Below, piece by piece: positions 7,659 through 16,994 of a DNA stretch of 64,000 nucleotides. Under the pieces are notes generated by a model that was not told the origin of the DNA, did not search any database, and worked only from the letters and a program-made list of their open reading frames with translations. Numbering within the stretch: position 1 is the first letter of the stretch; every line of letters begins with the position of its first letter. The translations under genes were made by a program, and so were the position numbers. This stretch comes from G963556115 sp963675945 (GTDB lineage: Bacteria > Planctomycetota > SZUA-567), in NCBI GenBank assembly GCA_963675945.1, contig OY780932.1, forward strand, positions 1,674,001 to 1,738,000, in the 5' to 3' direction.

Positions 7659-10364
7659 TTATGGGTTTGGATTATCCGGGTCGAGATCTGGGATATCCTG
7701 TATCTGGGTGTCTTGAGGAATCTTGGTAACGCAGCGATTGCGACCCTGTTCCTTAGCGTAGTATAATCTTCTATCGGCGCGTTTGAAGAGGGTATCCTCA
7801 TCGTCATTTGCTTTAACCTCGGCAATACCGATACTTACCGTAAGTTTTTTTTCTTGGTTTAGTTTGAGTTCGGACTCGATTTGCTGGCGGATCTTCTCGG
7901 CAAGGGTGGCTGCGTTATTCAGGTCGGTGTTGGTAAGGAGGATGACAAACTCCTCTCCGCCGATACGGAAGATATAGTCGGTCTTGCGGATAATTGATCT
8001 GAGCAGCTGGCTGAAGGTGATCAGTATGCTGTCACCGGCCTTGTGACCGCAGGTGTCGTTGATCTCTTTGAAGTGATCGATGTCGAGTATCAGCATGGTA
8101 AAGGTGGTGCTGTAGCGGTTGCACTGGGCAATGAGTTCGTTTATCCGTTCGTTGTAGGCCTTGCGGTTTGGGAGTTGGGTGAGTTCGTCGGTATAGGATT
8201 GGGTCTTTATTATCTCAAAGGCGGTGTGCAGTTCGGTGAGGTCGATACTGGTCATCAGGTACTCGGTTTTATTCGGCATCAGTACTATCGATGATCTGAT
8301 GATGCGGGAGGCTCCATCTTTGCGGATATACTCCATCTCGAAATCTTCGACATATCCCTTCTGCAGTACATCATTATAGACACATTTGGTGCGGTCTACA
8401 TTATTTTGGAGTATCAGGTCGTAACAGTGCATCAAGGTAAGTTCTTCCTCAGAATAGCCTAGAAGTTCGCAGAACTTCTTGTTTACCCGTTTGAATCTGG
8501 TGTCCAACCCCAGCAGGGCGATACCTTCCAGTGCGTTATTGAAGATGGTTGAGAACTCATCCCGGCTGCGGATAATGACGCGTTCGGCTTCTTTCTGCGA
8601 GCTGATATCACGCTGAGAGGCGTAGATATAGAGTTTGCCTTCAAGTTCTATGACTTTGGTGTTAATCTGGACGTCAAAGAGTGAGCCGTCCTTGCGGCGG
8701 TGGATGGTCTCAAAGGTTCTTTGCGTGTCAACCCCTTCCTCCAAGAATTCCTTAAAGCTAGTGAAACCGGTACGCGTCAGATCCTGATCCCAGTCAGTGA
8801 GGTTGAGGTTGTACGCTTCGTCCAGGGTGTAACCGAGATTTTGGGCAAAGGAGATACTGCACTCAAGGATATTACCGTGCGCATCGAGAACGTGGATACC
8901 ATCGGCAGCGTTTTCCAGCAGACTCTTGTATTTCTGTTGGGATATAATATCTTTGGTGACATCCTGATTGGTGCCGATAAGGCGCAGCGGTTCAGCGGAT
9001 TCGGAGAATTCGTTGATCCAGAAGATATTGATGCATTTACGCTTCCCGCCCGGGGTTGTTATCCAGAAGTTAGAGCTATTCTCTACCTCCCCGTTATCCA
9101 GATCTGCCATAAGCATATCTTTAATTCTCTGCTGATCATCCTGGTCGATATAATTCCACCAGGATTCCAGCGTAATTTCTGAGTTAGGGTTGAACTCATA
9201 TATCCGGTGCATCTGTGCATCCCAGGTTACTTCCTGGGTTTGCAGATTCAGCTCCCAGATTCCGAGTTTCGAGGCCTTGAGCGCAAGATTATTACGGAGT
9301 TGGAGGTGCCGGAGATGCTCGTTGAGGCTTGTGACCTTGTCCAGATTGAGCAGGGTGCGGCTGAAGATCTTGATGATGAAGAAGGTTAGGACGAGTGAGA
9401 GGATAAATACCAGGAGCGAGATGGTGAGGTAATGGTTTTGGCTATTCTTCTCCTGCGACTCAATATAGGATTGCTTGAGCTGGAGAATCAGGATCAGACC
9501 TCCTGTGATGGGCAGGTCGAGCTTGCGGGAGACAAAGGAACTGTTGGTGTATATTTGGTTATTCTCTATCTCTTGAAAGTGCTGGGGGAATTCGGTAGAG
9601 ATATTGTACGTCGGATACTGAAAACGCCCCCAACAGCGCGAGTGATCATTATTGAAGTGCTGGTAATGGAAGATGGTATAGCCTGCATCGTCGCAGAGTA
9701 TCATATCGTAGAGTGGGGTGTAAGTCAGTTGTTCAATCAGCTCTTCGACAAAGTAATTGATGATCAGGATGCCGGCGAATTCACCATTCTGCTCTACCGG
9801 GAGGGTGGCTCTGAAGGTCGGCCGGTGTGGCACCTCGATCTGGTTGTTCTCGCTATTGAGGTCGAAGGCGGAGAACCAGACCTGTTCAAGGGGGTTAGTC
9901 TGTGAATCGGTGAAGAAGTAACGCTCAACTTTATCTTGAAGCTCGGCAGCGGCTACGGGGTGGACGGGAGAACCGTGACTCTGCCGGTCTATGCGAAGCT
10001 GTTCTCTACCCTGGCGGTCGATAAAACGGAGTTTCATGATGTCGGGATTGGCGGCGCCGATGGTCATAAATAACGCTTCCAAATTGGATTTGGTTCCAGC
10101 ATTATCCGGGTTCTGGAGGTAGGCGGTGAAGAAGTCTGACTGGCGCACAGCCATAAGGTGTTCAGCAGCACTGTCGAGGAAGGAACGGAGTACAGCTTCA
10201 CGTTCCTTACTCTTGTTTACGGCATTATCCAGAGCAACTGTCTGGGCTCCCTTTTCAAAGAAGAGATCCTCCATAATCATGATGGCTAGGGAGAGTATCA
10301 GCGAGAAGGTGATGAAGATAATTATTAGCTGTTTTATATTATTGTCACTAGTAGCAGTTTTCAT
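7659..10364 (-). CDS. Membrane-anchored sensor diguanylate cyclase (Cache-like, 3 PAS, GGDEF)
   Basis: The 901-residue protein has an N-terminal membrane helix (about 11-31) and a second one (about 315-338), enclosing a roughly 280-residue periplasmic region consistent with a Cache-type sensor. Three PAS domains follow (about 370-480, 485-600, 610-730), then a GGDEF domain starting at DELTQLPNRKAY. The active site is GGEEF (about residue 802), so cyclase activity is expected. RKTD lies exactly five residues before it, matching the RxxD inhibitory site for product feedback. The product should be c-di-GMP made in response to an external ligand. The protein ends soon after the domain with a Asp/Pro-rich tail. 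It is transcribed in the same direction as nikMN, 226 bp upstream of it. Confidence 0.9.
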   Translation of the reverse strand: MKTATSDNNIKQLIIIFITFSLILSLAIMIMEDLFFEKGAQTVALDNAVNKSKEREAVLRSFLDSAAEHLMAVRQSDFFTAYLQNPDNAGTKSNLEALFMTIGAANPDIMKLRFIDRQGREQLRIDRQSHGSPVHPVAAAELQDKVERYFFTDSQTNPLEQVWFSAFDLNSENNQIEVPHRPTFRATLPVEQNGEFAGILIINYFVEELIEQLTYTPLYDMILCDDAGYTIFHYQHFNNDHSRCWGRFQYPTYNISTEFPQHFQEIENNQIYTNSSFVSRKLDLPITGGLILILQLKQSYIESQEKNSQNHYLTISLLVFILSLVLTFFIIKIFSRTLLNLDKVTSLNEHLRHLQLRNNLALKASKLGIWELNLQTQEVTWDAQMHRIYEFNPNSEITLESWWNYIDQDDQQRIKDMLMADLDNGEVENSSNFWITTPGGKRKCINIFWINEFSESAEPLRLIGTNQDVTKDIISQQKYKSLLENAADGIHVLDAHGNILECSISFAQNLGYTLDEAYNLNLTDWDQDLTRTGFTSFKEFLEEGVDTQRTFETIHRRKDGSLFDVQINTKVIELEGKLYIYASQRDISSQKEAERVIIRSRDEFSTIFNNALEGIALLGLDTRFKRVNKKFCELLGYSEEELTLMHCYDLILQNNVDRTKCVYNDVLQKGYVEDFEMEYIRKDGASRIIRSSIVLMPNKTEYLMTSIDLTELHTAFEIIKTQSYTDELTQLPNRKAYNERINELIAQCNRYSTTFTMLILDIDHFKEINDTCGHKAGDSILITFSQLLRSIIRKTDYIFRIGGEEFVILLTNTDLNNAATLAEKIRQQIESELKLNQEKKLTVSIGIAEVKANDDEDTLFKRADRRLYYAKEQGRNRCVTKIPQDTQIQDIPDLDPDNPNP

Positions 10365-10570
10365 TATTCTCTGATCTTTCAGTATTTTATGAACAGTCCT
10401 ATATAGTATATTTTAGTACAATTTTCCGGGAGATGCAGGCTTTTTTCGGAAAAAATTTATATTTTATTCGCAGAGTAATAAGCTTTGCCAGGATGGGATT
10501 GCAGTATTGCTATCTGTCAGGGGAGGTGTGAGGCGTTGAAGCGTATTCTCACTTCTATTGCCGGATATAG

Positions 10571-10603
10571 CCCGCCCCGGCTTGGATGGTGCCGGGGCGG
10601 GGT
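10571..10603. terminator. Strong GC hairpin after xylB
   Basis: CCCGCCCCGGC pairs with GCCGGGGCGGG around a nine-base loop, in the 301-bp gap between the end of the kinase gene (10666) and the diguanylate cyclase start. It lacks a T run on either strand, so it may act as an mRNA-stabilising 3' hairpin rather than a true terminator. Nothing else is evident in this gap. Confidence 0.4.
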
Positions 10604-10665
10604 GTATTAGTATCTTTGGTATTCGGATAATCTGTCGCTTGCAAATAATGGGTCAGATTTTAGGG

Positions 10666-12186
10666 TTAGTTCTGGAAGAGTTCGAAGATACCGTTGTCAT
10701 GGAGCACGGTATAGACCCGGCGCAGTGCTTCCTTCTTGGCTTTATAGATCTGGATATTTTCAGGATTGGGGGCGGTGGTTCGCTGTATCTTGATGAAGCG
10801 GTCGACGGCGGCAAAGGACGGGAGGGCGCCTACGCCGACACCGCCGATGATGGCGGCACCCATACTGCTGGCGCCTTCGAGTACATTGGGTACCTCGATA
10901 TGCCTATTAAAGGTGTCTGCCAGCACCTGGCACCAGAGTTCGCCCTGCGCCCCACCACCGATGGCGCGTACTCGGTCGAAGCTCTGATTGTTGGCGAAGA
11001 CCTCGAGAATCAGCCCGAGATTGGCGCTGATACCCTCAATAATCGCTCTGAAGATGTCGGCGCGGGTATGCTCGAGCGAGAGTCCGAGAATGCCGCCCTT
11101 ACTCATGCTGTTCCACCAGGGGCTGCGTTCGCCGAGGAGGTAGGGCATGAAGAGCAGTCCTCTGGCTCCCGGAGGTGAGGTCTCGATGAGGCGGTTGATC
11201 AGCTCATACGGGCTGCTGCTGTTCTTGGCGGCTTCGATGGTCTCGGCATGCGCGAGCTCATCTTTGAGCCAGTTGAAGGAGCGTCCGCCGGTCATCATCG
11301 GGCCGGTCGGCTGGAGCAGACCCTCAATCGGGTGGGCAAGGGTGAAGATTGCCATCTCCGGATCGTCGAGCATCTCGGTGGAGCTGGAAGAGATCCAGGA
11401 GGAGGAACCGAGATTGCAGTAGGTGATCCCGGGTTCTATTGCACCGATACCGATATTCGCTGCGCCTCCGTCGCCGGTACCGGCGACTACCGGGGTGCCG
11501 GCCTTGATCCCGGTGGCTTTGGCGGCCTCGGCGGTTACCTCGCCGATGACTGTGGCTGAGGGGACGGCTTCAGGGTATTTATCCCGGTCGATGCCGGAAG
11601 CTTCGAGGATCGTGTCCGACCAGTCGAGCGTGTTCAGGTCGAAGACCAGCGTGCCTGAAGCATCATTGTAATCCGAATACATGTTACCGGTTAGCCGGAA
11701 GTTGATATAATCTTTGGCTTGGAGAAATTTGTAGGTCTGATCATAGATGTCGCGGGCATTCTCCTTGAGCCACATAACTTTGGGGTTGGTCAGGGTCGGG
11801 TTGGGGCGGTGACCGGTGATAGCGTAGATCTCGCGGACTGAGAGCTTCTCCAGAAGTCTGTCGATACTGGTTTTGGCACGTTGGTCGCAATAGAGCATGT
11901 GGTTGGCCAGAGGGGTGCCGTTACGGTCTACCGGCAGACAACCCATCATATGTCCGCTGAAGCAGACAGCGGCGATCTTGTCCGTATCTATCCCCGCCAG
12001 TAGTTCCTGGCTGGATTTGCAGACCGCTTCCCACCAGTCCTGCGGGTTCTGTTCGGCCCAGTTGTCATTGAAATACCTTGATTTGTAGGATTCGGTAATA
12101 CTCTTGAGCAGTTCTCCCTCAAGGGAGAAGAGGGTGGCTTTGTTGCCACTGGTACCGAGATCATGGGCGAGGATATACTCTTTCAT
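10666..12186 (-). CDS. xylB: Xylulokinase-type FGGY carbohydrate kinase
   Basis: This 506-residue FGGY kinase starts MKEYILAHDLGTSGNKATLF, the phosphate-1 loop DLGTSGNK. It carries the FGGY signature part 1 as CFSGHMMGCLPVDRNG and the C-terminal ADP-binding region RAIGGGAQGELWCQVLADTF with GAAIIGGVGVGA. Length and order match xylulokinases, which phosphorylate D-xylulose to enter the pentose phosphate route; related FGGY enzymes take other sugars or polyols. GGAG precedes the ATG, and a TTGTCA-N17-TATAAT promoter lies about 110 bp upstream. No xylose isomerase is adjacent. A ROK regulator, a ureidoglycolate-lyase-like cupin and an SDR lie 3.5-7 kb away and may belong to the same sugar or polyol pathway. 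The substrate is therefore uncertain. Confidence 0.85.
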   Translation of the reverse strand: MKEYILAHDLGTSGNKATLFSLEGELLKSITESYKSRYFNDNWAEQNPQDWWEAVCKSSQELLAGIDTDKIAAVCFSGHMMGCLPVDRNGTPLANHMLYCDQRAKTSIDRLLEKLSVREIYAITGHRPNPTLTNPKVMWLKENARDIYDQTYKFLQAKDYINFRLTGNMYSDYNDASGTLVFDLNTLDWSDTILEASGIDRDKYPEAVPSATVIGEVTAEAAKATGIKAGTPVVAGTGDGGAANIGIGAIEPGITYCNLGSSSWISSSSTEMLDDPEMAIFTLAHPIEGLLQPTGPMMTGGRSFNWLKDELAHAETIEAAKNSSSPYELINRLIETSPPGARGLLFMPYLLGERSPWWNSMSKGGILGLSLEHTRADIFRAIIEGISANLGLILEVFANNQSFDRVRAIGGGAQGELWCQVLADTFNRHIEVPNVLEGASSMGAAIIGGVGVGALPSFAAVDRFIKIQRTTAPNPENIQIYKAKKEALRRVYTVLHDNGIFELFQN

Positions 12187-12295
12187 CGTTGCTGCTCCTT
12201 ACTGTGAAGTCGCAGGGCTGTAGGTTTAGCTAAGCGTATCAGCTCTGTTGGGCTTCTCTGAGATTAATTGTGAATTATTCCGCTAATAGCAAGAT

Positions 12296-12324
12296 ATTAT
12301 AGTAATACCGCAAAGGGATGACAA
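12296..12324 (-). promoter_or_regulatory. Sigma70-type promoter for xylB
   Basis: On the - strand TTGTCA is followed after 17 bases by a consensus TATAAT. Transcription would begin near 12289, about 100 bases before the xylB start codon. Confidence 0.6.
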
Positions 12325-12410
12325 GATGTATGTATTAAGATTAGGTGTAAAAACAATCTGGAAGTCGTCTTCTTCCGGGCTGACTAAGGGAGTATGGGGG
12401 TAATTATGAT

Positions 12411-12514
12411 AAAACTAAAGGACACCTGCGGGATGCGAGGGTGCCCTTTAGTATGCTCGCCTTATTTGTCTGCCATGTTGCTTCCCCGCCCCGTGACATT
12501 CATAACGAGCCATA
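12411..12514 (-). ncRNA. Candidate structured small RNA gene (possibly a divergent small SRP-like RNA)
   Basis: A strong promoter, a hairpin-forming core and an intrinsic terminator lie in sequence with no reading frame. In the RNA, GCTCGTTAT near the 5' end pairs with ATAAGGCGAGC (two-base bulge), enclosing about 35 bases. The terminator CTAAAGGGCACC pairs with GGTGTCCTTTAG and is followed by TTTT. The enclosed GUCA and GGAAGCAAC recall the asymmetric-loop strands of bacterial 4.5S RNA, and the outer helix closes similarly. However, the intervening CGGGGCGG cannot form the expected apical stem with a GNRA loop, so the SRP identity is weak. It may be another small RNA. The expected transcript is about 100 nt. 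Confidence 0.5.
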
Positions 12515-12520
12515 TGTTTT

Positions 12521-12548
12521 ATTATAGCACTTTATAAACCCTATGCAA
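12521..12548 (-). promoter_or_regulatory. Sigma70-type promoter of the small RNA
   Basis: On the - strand TTGCAT is separated by 16 bases from a perfect TATAAT. This would start transcription near 12514, just before the hairpin-forming RNA. Confidence 0.6.
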
Positions 12549-13033
12549 GAAAAGATTGCTGGCAAGATTGGTATATTTGAGTAATATGCTGGTTTTATCA
12601 GGGTTTTGTACTTAATTTTTTTTTTAGATATCTACTTAGCTAAAGCTATTGTGGCTATAACTTATTTTATACTAAGTTGTTAGGTGATTGCTGGCTGTGG
12701 ATTGAAGGCTGGTTTTAATGAGCATAATATCGTGATGTTTTTATCAGTATGACCGGGGTATTTATCTAATTACTGAATTTGTAAGTGCTTATATTAAAAA
12801 ACGGAATGGAGTCAGTAGCTGAGTTGTGAGGTTGTTTTTTCGGTAAAGATTGGGGTGTGGATAGTTAATACCGGCGAATTGGAGTGAGTTTGGCTGTGAG
12901 GCGGTACCGCGTCTGTGTGTGGAAGGCTCAACTATGAGCAGAAATCAGAATTCTTAAGGGAGTTATTTCGGGCTATTGCCGATAGAGTATAGAACTTATT
13001 ATTAATATTTAAACAGTATAGGTTAGAGATTCG
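12549..13033. other. AT-rich intergenic region with no recognised gene
   Basis: No supported reading frame or RNA was seen between the small RNA promoter and the amidase. The amidase promoter should lie here but no consensus match stood out. Confidence 0.4.
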
Positions 13034-13801
13034 ATGGATAGAAGAGATTTTATCAAGGTGTGCGGCTCGGTTCTGGCGCTTGGCGGACTGGCCGGTTGTA
13101 GTAGTGGCAGTAATACGAATATGAGCAGCAGTTATAGCCAGGAGGTATATAGCGGTGATATCCTCTCGGGAGGGCCGTTTCCGCATAAGCGAGATAGGTA
13201 TGCAAGTAACGAGCATTTCTCCCCGAGTACTACCCCGAAGTTGGGGCGTAACGAGGTAAGTCTTGATACTCACACTGCGCCGCAACGAAGTGAGCGTATC
13301 CAGGCTTATTCCCGAAGCAAATGGCAGGCTGAGGATATTATTCCCAGTCGGATGCGGCCGATGAACGGAGTGGAGCGGATAACGGTGCATCATGAAGGAA
13401 ACCCCAGACCCAATATTGCTACCGCCCCGGCAGAGGTTGAGCGGTCGATTCATCAAATTCAGCAGACCCATTTCAGAATCCTGAAAGCTGGGGATATTGC
13501 GTATCATTATATTATTGACCGCGCCGGGAGAATCTGGCAGGGACGTAATATCAAGTATCAAGGAGCGCACGCGAAGCATAATAATAGTCATAATATCGGT
13601 ATTATGTGCTTGGGAAATTTTGAGATTCAACAGCCTTCATCCTGCCAGGTGGCGACTCTGGAGACACTCTGTCTTCGGCTTATGCAGGGTTATAATATTC
13701 CGGCGAGTAAGCTCTATGGGCATCGGGAACTCAAGAGTACGGCTTGTCCGGGGAAGAATCTCTTCCCTTATGTTAAGAAGATTCGGGCGCTAGCGGTTTA
13801 G
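13034..13801 (+). CDS. Tat-exported lipoprotein N-acetylmuramoyl-L-alanine amidase (Amidase_2/PGRP fold)
   Basis: The 255-residue protein starts MDRRDFIKVCGSVLALGGLA, a twin-arginine motif (RRDFIK) with a short hydrophobic stretch, then a lipobox LAGC whose Cys (about residue 22) should be lipidated. A low-complexity linker reaches residue 110. The catalytic domain (about 115-250) has the Amidase_2 layout. ITVHHEG gives the first zinc histidine, YHYIIDRAGRIWQGR follows, then NSHNIGIMCLGNF, and GHRELKSTACPGK supplies the second histidine and the zinc cysteine. Such enzymes cut the amide bond between muramic acid and the stem peptide, in turnover, recycling or attack on other cells. It stands alone, followed by hairpins. 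Membrane anchoring via Tat is unusual for this class but the motifs are clear. Confidence 0.85.
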   Translation: MDRRDFIKVCGSVLALGGLAGCSSGSNTNMSSSYSQEVYSGDILSGGPFPHKRDRYASNEHFSPSTTPKLGRNEVSLDTHTAPQRSERIQAYSRSKWQAEDIIPSRMRPMNGVERITVHHEGNPRPNIATAPAEVERSIHQIQQTHFRILKAGDIAYHYIIDRAGRIWQGRNIKYQGAHAKHNNSHNIGIMCLGNFEIQQPSSCQVATLETLCLRLMQGYNIPASKLYGHRELKSTACPGKNLFPYVKKIRALAV

Positions 13802-13818
13802 CTGGGAGGGTTATAGCA

Positions 13819-13841
13819 GCCAGTAATGCAGTTACTGGCTG
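13819..13841 (+). terminator. Hairpin pair after the amidase gene
   Basis: AGCCAGTAA and TTACTGGCT form a nine-base stem. Directly after it, GGCTG and CAGCC form a second small stem followed by a CTTTTT run. Together they plausibly terminate the amidase transcript. The first stem resembles the CAGCCAGCAA hairpin at 18809-18833. Confidence 0.45.
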
Positions 13842-13955
13842 AGGCTGCTTCTACAGCCCGCTTTTTATCCCTAGATGTTTGAAAATATGAACTGGTGTAA
13901 TATTTTCAGGCATGAGCGTTTTCCGTTAGTACGCATGCGAATTCCGAACTGATAG

Positions 13956-13977
13956 AGAAATTGCGTAGGCAATTTCT
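13956..13977. repeat. Short palindrome, copy 1 (core TTGCGTAGGCAA)
   Basis: AGAAATTGC and GCAATTTCT flank a GTAG loop. The 12-base core TTGCGTAGGCAA recurs in the next palindrome 240 bp away, suggesting a small dispersed palindromic repeat. Confidence 0.5.
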
Positions 13978-14193
13978 TGTTTGATTATAAGTATGGGTTA
14001 CTGGTTTAGCGTAAGATTATAGGTGTAGCTGGTTAGCGAAAGGGTATAGGCCTGCGGGTTGAGGTTTTAGGCTGGCTGGAGTCCGGGCTTTGCGCAGGGC
14101 TAATATCTTGACTTAACCGCTACTCTGCTTACGCTTACATTCTCAGCCACTGCTCGCCAAGCAGGCGACCTGTGTAGTGTTTCAGCGAAATAT

Positions 14194-14215
14194 GAAAATT
14201 GCGTAGGCAATTTTC
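14194..14215. repeat. Short palindrome, copy 2 (core TTGCGTAGGCAA)
   Basis: GAAAATTGC and GCAATTTTC flank the same GTAG loop as copy 1. It lies about 60-80 bp before the glycosyltransferase start. Confidence 0.5.
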
Positions 14216-14272
14216 TGGGATTGGCGGGAATCTTTGGTGTAGCGGGATATGAAAAATGCAGGATTAAATCAT

Positions 14273-15481
14273 ATGTCTAAATTAGCAGATAAGATTTTAA
14301 CGTTGTTGGAGCAACCTAAGATTCGTTATTCGGCTTTTGCGGCTATAGGCGGAATTACTATCTTCTTGTTTGTTCAGAGTATCGGCTGTGCCCTCCGCCC
14401 TATAGGCTATGACTTTACATCATATTATATGTCTGCACAAGCTCTGTTGAACGGCACCGATCCGTATAATAACGGTACCGCTTTCCCTTATGTCTACCCC
14501 CTGACCTTGGCTTTCGCCATCATTCCTCTGGCAGTCCTGCCTTATTGGCTTGCTGCTGCGCTCTGGTTCATTCTAACCGCCTTGTGTCTGGTCGGTGTGT
14601 TCTGGTTGCTTATCATGATATTTAAGGACAATGGATATGGGTTGGCTTTGCAACGCGCACCCGGGGTCATACTAGTATTCTACATCTTATTATTTGAGAT
14701 ACTTCAGAATAACTTCAGGAACGGGCAGGTGAATCTGCAGGTGCTACTCTTATGCGTATTGTTTATCTATTGTTATACTGTAGAGCGAAAGTACCTGGCC
14801 GCAGTATTTCTGGCGCTGGCTATAGCTTGTAAACTGGTGCCAGGATTTCTAATCCTCTTTCTTCTCTACAGGGGAGAGTATAGAGTATTGCTAGCGACCG
14901 TGTTATTGACCCTCGGGTTCTGCTTTATCCCGATTATTATTACCGGGGCAGAGATATTCACTTATTACGGGGTATGGTTTGAAGATTTTATCCTGCATGA
15001 TCTACAGCATCAGACCTCTGCCCCGGGTACCTTTTTGAGTTATAATCTGGCGGATACGCTGGGAGTCCACCTGCATCTACCGATGCGCGTAGCCAGGCCG
15101 CTGGCTTTCGGTCTGGTGATAGGCGGTTTTGGGGTAATAGAGCTGGTATGCCGCAAAGCAAGGGGCAGCTTGAAGGATATAGCTATTTTCTCCCTCTACT
15201 TACTCGGTATGTTGCTGTTGTCTCCCAGATCGCAGACACATTATCTCGTATACTTATTTCCTGCGCTATTTGTCGCTTTCACCCTGTTGGCAGCTGAAGA
15301 GCAGAAAGGGCGGAAAATACTCATTGCGGCCTTTGTGGCGATATTTATACTGCTGTTGATAGCAGAGAATTATAAGCACGGGGTCTGGTATTTCCTGGCC
15401 ATCAGCGACACTTTTATAGTTCTGACATACCTCCTGTTTGCTCACTTCGAATATGAGAAGAAGCTTACTCTGGAAGAATAG
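14273..15481 (+). CDS. GT87/DUF2029-family polyprenyl-phosphate-dependent membrane glycosyltransferase
   Basis: This is a roughly 402-residue polytopic membrane protein with about ten hydrophobic segments. After the first helix it has PIGYDFTSYYMSAQALLNGT followed by DPYNNG and PYVYPLTLAF, the pattern of GT-C family 87 enzymes where the periplasm-facing Asp is the catalytic base. GT87 enzymes add mannose or related sugars from polyprenyl-phosphate donors to lipids or glycans. The start at 14273 has AGGA nine bases upstream; an in-frame ATG at 14249 is preceded only by a badly spaced GGGA. No other glycan genes adjoin it, so the acceptor is unknown. Confidence 0.75.
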   Translation: MSKLADKILTLLEQPKIRYSAFAAIGGITIFLFVQSIGCALRPIGYDFTSYYMSAQALLNGTDPYNNGTAFPYVYPLTLAFAIIPLAVLPYWLAAALWFILTALCLVGVFWLLIMIFKDNGYGLALQRAPGVILVFYILLFEILQNNFRNGQVNLQVLLLCVLFIYCYTVERKYLAAVFLALAIACKLVPGFLILFLLYRGEYRVLLATVLLTLGFCFIPIIITGAEIFTYYGVWFEDFILHDLQHQTSAPGTFLSYNLADTLGVHLHLPMRVARPLAFGLVIGGFGVIELVCRKARGSLKDIAIFSLYLLGMLLLSPRSQTHYLVYLFPALFVAFTLLAAEEQKGRKILIAAFVAIFILLLIAENYKHGVWYFLAISDTFIVLTYLLFAHFEYEKKLTLEE

Positions 15482-15647
15482 CCGGTTATTCATAGATTAA
15501 TGCAAATCAATAGGTTTCAGCCGCCGGTGCGTGAAATATCAGGCATCGGGGCTCGCGCTTGTCTACTCTTATCATATTAGTAAAAAAGTTATTAAAACTA
15601 CTTTTGTAACTTGACTAAGCACTTTGACGGGGTATACTCCAGGTATT

Positions 15648-16865
15648 ATGCTTAAAAATGAAAAGGGCAGATCGCTCAAACAAAGTAACAGGTATATAAT
15701 TCTCAACACCCTGCGTGGGGTGCAGGATATCTCTATAGCCGGGTTGGCGCGATTTACCGAACTGAGTAAACCAACGATTAAGAAGGTGTTGGATCACTTT
15801 ATTGAGCAGGGGCTGGTATGTGAAGTTGGGAAGGGCAGCTCTACCGAGGAGGGAGGGAAGAGACCGCTACTCTATAGCTTCAACGCGGATTATTCGCGGG
15901 TAATAGCTATCCATCTGGGGCCGAATTTTATAATTAGCACCTTACTCAATTTTCGGGGTGAAGTAGTCAAATCCGAGTCGGTTGAGCTTGGCGCCGGAGT
16001 GAGCTTTACTGAAGTGATTAATGAGTTGGTAGGGCATATTCATGGCTTCAGTGCGGGGCGAAAAGGCTGTGAAATAAGTGCTATTGTGTTGGCTCTACCC
16101 GGTATTGTCGATCCTGTACAAGGGAGGCTCAGGTATTCGCCTCACTTCGATTCCTGGGAGAGTGTGGAGTTCCGGCGGGAGATTGAGCAGCGTATCGGCA
16201 GGGATATTCCAATCTATGTGGATAATGTCAATCGTTATCAGACATTCGCCGAGATGCATAGCGGCAAGGCGGTCGGGGTGGATAATTTTGCGGTGATCGA
16301 TGTGCTGGAGGAAGGGGTCGGCAGTGGTTTGATCCTTGAGGGTAGACTCAAGCACGGCAAACAGAACCTGGCTGGGGAGATCGGACATACCATCGTCAAT
16401 ACTGCAGGCGGAGCGGAGTGTATCTGTGGTGGAGTTGGCTGTTTTGAGGCGGAAGTTTCCTGGAAGAACGTTTATCGGCTTATTGAGACGGGGCGGCAGC
16501 AGTATCCGGATTCGGCGCTGTTTCAGCAGGAGCGCTTGAGTCTGCAGAAACTCTTTGATGCGGCCAGAGGCGCAGATAAGCTGGCGCTTATGGTGATGGA
16601 TAAGGTGACGACCTATTTTGCCCGTGGCATAAATAACCTGGTGCTGGCGACAGATCCAGAGTTGATAATTATTCAGGGTGTGTATAATGCGGCCGGAGAG
16701 GGTTTTATCCAGCAGATCAAGCATAAGGTTGATAGCTTGTCGCTGGTCTTATTGCGCCGTGATATCAGAATAGTGTTTTCTGATTTCGGGATGGATAGAG
16801 GAATTCACGGAGCGGGGATGTACTGGATATCGCGGTTCTTCGAAGAGGACAGTCTGTACGAGTAA
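15648..16865 (+). CDS. ROK-family transcriptional regulator (NagC/XylR-like)
   Basis: The start is placed at the ATG at 15648; the frame extends to a TTG at 15624. Residues 5-70 form a winged helix (LSKPTIKKVLDHF is the recognition helix). The rest is a ROK sugar-kinase-like domain with the zinc motif CICGGVGCFE, GEIGHT for sugar contact, and a VGSGLILEG stretch in the fold core. The N-terminal HTH plus intact zinc site mark it as a sugar-sensing repressor rather than a kinase. It faces the same way as the downstream cupin and SDR genes, and away from xylB, so regulation of this sugar locus is a reasonable inference. No operator was identified. Confidence 0.85.
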   Translation: MLKNEKGRSLKQSNRYIILNTLRGVQDISIAGLARFTELSKPTIKKVLDHFIEQGLVCEVGKGSSTEEGGKRPLLYSFNADYSRVIAIHLGPNFIISTLLNFRGEVVKSESVELGAGVSFTEVINELVGHIHGFSAGRKGCEISAIVLALPGIVDPVQGRLRYSPHFDSWESVEFRREIEQRIGRDIPIYVDNVNRYQTFAEMHSGKAVGVDNFAVIDVLEEGVGSGLILEGRLKHGKQNLAGEIGHTIVNTAGGAECICGGVGCFEAEVSWKNVYRLIETGRQQYPDSALFQQERLSLQKLFDAARGADKLALMVMDKVTTYFARGINNLVLATDPELIIIQGVYNAAGEGFIQQIKHKVDSLSLVLLRRDIRIVFSDFGMDRGIHGAGMYWISRFFEEDSLYE

Positions 16866-16994
16866 GGCTCAAGCATGGGCGCGGAAATCTGTCTCTTTGA
16901 ACACCTGGGGGATAGGAGCGGGATTTTATTGAAATTAATTTATGCTAAATTATTAGTAGTGAGTGGTGTTTGGGTTACAGGAAAGGTAGATATT

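Larger units (their letters stand above)
13802..14272. other. Intergenic region rich in short palindromes
   Basis: No gene is seen. The region holds three short perfect or near-perfect hairpins (listed separately), two of which share the TTGCGTAGGCAA core. Similar hairpins recur near 18.8 kb. Confidence 0.5.

Noticed and set aside
12404..12514. Firm call of 4.5S SRP RNA
   Set aside because: Only part of the asymmetric loop matches and the apical stem cannot form, so it is reported as an undetermined small RNA.
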